The notes under the pieces: model-generated
What the model saw: only the letters and a program-made list of their open reading frames with translations
Told to the model about the DNA's origin: nothing
Database searches by the model: none
From: Paracoccaceae bacterium
GTDB lineage: Bacteria; Pseudomonadota; Alphaproteobacteria; Rhodobacterales; Rhodobacteraceae
Length of the DNA stretch: 9,827 nt
Assembly: GCA_007134805.1 (NCBI GenBank)
Contig: SLKB01000200.1
Location: forward strand, 1-9,827
Direction of reading: 5' to 3'
Position numbers and translations under genes: made by a program
In this document: one piece after another, positions 8,760-9,827 of the stretch
Position numbering within the stretch: the stretch's first letter is position 1
Layout: each line of letters begins with the position of its first letter

Positions 8760-9523
8760 CGCGGAACCTGCGCGCGATCGCCGTCCCTCTGATCGCAGTG
8801 GGCGTGTTCCTGCTCTTCTGGGAATGGCTGGTCTGGTATCACGGCTGGCCACGCTTCAAGATGGCTGCGCCCTCCGATCTTGGGCCTGCTTTCGTCCGGC
8901 ATTGGGATCTGTTTTTGAAAATGGGCTGGCAGACGCTCTGGCGCACGGTCGCGGGGCTGCTTCTGGCGGTGCTGTTCGGGGTGTTCCTCGGCATGGTCAT
9001 GGGCTTTTCGCGGACCATGCGCGATGCTCTCTACCCGCTTCTGGTGGGCTTCAACGCGATCCCCAAGGCGACTGTGGTGCCGATCGTCGCGCTGATGTTC
9101 GTGGGCCAGCATGATTTCAACACAGTGCTTCTCGCCTTCATGATCTCGTTCTTCCCGATTGCCGTCTCGGTCAGCATCGGGCTGTCCACGCTCGAGCCCG
9201 AATACCGCGACATCCTGCGTTCGCTCGGTGCGTCGCAGGCCACGATCTTCTGGAAGATCGCGCTGCCCAAGACCCTGCCCGAATTCTTCGGGGCGCTGAA
9301 GGTCGCGGTGACGCTGGCCTTCATCGGCACCAACCTCATGGAGATCGTCAGCCCGCATGGGCGCGGCCTGGGCGCATTGTTCGACTCAGGGCGCACCAAT
9401 TCGGATTTCCCGCTGATGTTCGCCGTGCTGATCGCGCTCGCGTTTCTGGGGATCGTGCTCTACTACATCGTTGTCGCGCTCGAGAAGATATTCGCGGGCT
9501 GGGCGGAACGCAGCCCCGGCTGA
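8756..9523 (+). CDS. ABC transporter permease (BPD transport family, NitT/TauT type)
   Basis: A 255-aa inner-membrane permease with about six membrane segments (near 7-25, 60-83, 95-117, 121-143, 178-197 and 220-243). The cytoplasmic EAA loop, which couples to the ATPase, is clear: EYRDILRSLGASQATIFWKI (149-168) followed by ALPKTLPEFF, with the invariant Gly158. It is a half-size permease, so the channel would be a homodimer. It overlaps the ATPase gene by 4 nt (ATGA), with GAGG (8745-8748) 7 nt before the start. It completes a three-gene importer with the secreted binding protein. It ends 35 nt from the convergent parC end, and no enzyme gene for a transported substrate follows. The exact substrate is unknown. 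Confidence 0.93.
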   Translation: MTRNLRAIAVPLIAVGVFLLFWEWLVWYHGWPRFKMAAPSDLGPAFVRHWDLFLKMGWQTLWRTVAGLLLAVLFGVFLGMVMGFSRTMRDALYPLLVGFNAIPKATVVPIVALMFVGQHDFNTVLLAFMISFFPIAVSVSIGLSTLEPEYRDILRSLGASQATIFWKIALPKTLPEFFGALKVAVTLAFIGTNLMEIVSPHGRGLGALFDSGRTNSDFPLMFAVLIALAFLGIVLYYIVVALEKIFAGWAERSPG

Positions 9524-9558
9524 TCGCCGCGGCAGCCCGCCGGAGCGTGCGTGCGCGC

Positions 9559-9827
9559 TCAGTCGAAACGGTTGTCGCGGGGAAAGCCGCGCGGTGCCAT
9601 GCGCCCGGCACTCGCGCGCTTGCCCAGCCACTCGGTCAGGTCCGTTTCATGCCGGGTGCGCCCCGCCGGATCCTGCCAGCGCAGCCCGTCAGCAAGGGTC
9701 AGCGTCGTCAGATCCGACAGCCCACCATCCTTGTAGGCCTGCAGCCGCACGCCCTTGCCGCGCGCCATCTCGGGCAGTTCCGAGAGCGGGAATACCAGAA
9801 GCTTGCGGTTCTCGCCCACCACGGCCA
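9559..9827 (-). CDS. parC: ParC, DNA topoisomerase IV subunit A, C-terminal part (cut by window edge)
   Basis: About 89 codons of the 3' end of a gene entering from the right edge; the true start lies beyond 9827. The visible residues include [47 protein letters not shown] and a final [14 protein letters not shown]. This is the last blade of the ParC C-terminal beta-pinwheel as I remember it from alphaproteobacterial ParC. The RGKGVRLQ(x)YKDGG stretch favours ParC over GyrA, which carries a GyrA-box there. Topoisomerase IV decatenates daughter chromosomes after replication. The Met-like GTG codon at 9822 is an internal valine, not a start, because the reading frame stays open through the edge. 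It is convergent with the ABC permease gene; the 35-nt gap holds no intrinsic terminator with a T run. Confidence 0.88.
   Translation of the reverse strand, partial: AVVGENRKLLVFPLSELPEMARGKGVRLQAYKDGGLSDLTTLTLADGLRWQDPAGRTRHETDLTEWLGKRASAGRMAPRGFPRDNRFD

Noticed and set aside
7428..8852. 474-codon minus-strand open frame opposite the ABC genes
   Set aside because: It spans the ends of three well-supported genes on the other strand and shows no domain; typical codon-bias shadow.
9518..9537. GGCTG/CAGCC inverted repeat at the permease-parC convergent junction as a bidirectional terminator
   Set aside because: Only 5 bp with a 10-nt loop, no T run on either side, and it begins inside the permease coding end; not enough to call.

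Overview
The window is a GC-rich (about 64% by eye) bacterial chromosome segment. The protein content suggests an alphaproteobacterium, most likely Rhodobacterales: a rhizobial-type class Ib aspartate aminotransferase, a MurG with the '[17 protein letters not shown]' donor-site wording, a small membrane ORF directly behind murC, and a ParC C-terminus. This assignment comes from remembered family resemblance, not a database search. It is densely coded, with ten genes or gene parts and no gene-free stretch over 300 bases. No tRNA, rRNA, CRISPR array, IS element or prophage gene was seen.

Region 1 (10-1260, minus strand): a three-gene regulatory/assembly block read leftwards. It holds an XRE-type DNA-binding protein, an SdhE-type flavin-insertion/succinate dehydrogenase assembly factor starting 1 nt after the XRE stop, and a MarR-family regulator. 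The 92-bp divergent gap (1261-1352) separates this block from aatA and carries candidate promoters for both directions whose -10 hexamers overlap.

Region 2 (1353-2555, plus strand): aatA, aspartate (probably also prephenate) aminotransferase. A 199-bp gap (2556-2754) follows, with a small hairpin and the leader of the next operon.

Region 3 (2755-6728, plus strand): a fragment of the dcw (division and cell wall) cluster, ftsW-murG-murC-small membrane protein. The genes have a 10-nt gap, a 4-nt ATGA overlap and a 1-nt TGATG overlap, so they are almost certainly one transcript. MurC adds L-Ala to UDP-MurNAc early in precursor synthesis, MurG makes lipid II at the inner membrane face, and FtsW polymerises lipid II at the septum. 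The usual flanking genes (murD before ftsW; murB, ddl and ftsQAZ after murC) are not here.

Region 4 (6882-9523, plus strand): a complete NitT/TauT/THI5-like ABC importer consisting of a secreted substrate-binding protein, an ATPase and a permease. The binding protein is followed by a 9-bp GC stem-loop, and ATPase and permease overlap by ATGA. The 153-bp leader contains four TTGCA repeats that could be an operator. No substrate can be assigned: there is no recognisable TPP riboswitch and no linked catabolic or biosynthetic gene.

Region 5 (9559-9827, minus strand): the C-terminal end of ParC (topoisomerase IV subunit A), convergent with the permease and cut by the window edge.

Overall the window is mainly housekeeping DNA. 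Its most interesting points are the dcw-fragment boundaries, the uncharacterised membrane protein, the repeat-bearing leader and stem-loop of the ABC operon, and the coupled XRE-SdhE gene pair. I found no convincing evidence of a wholly new system.
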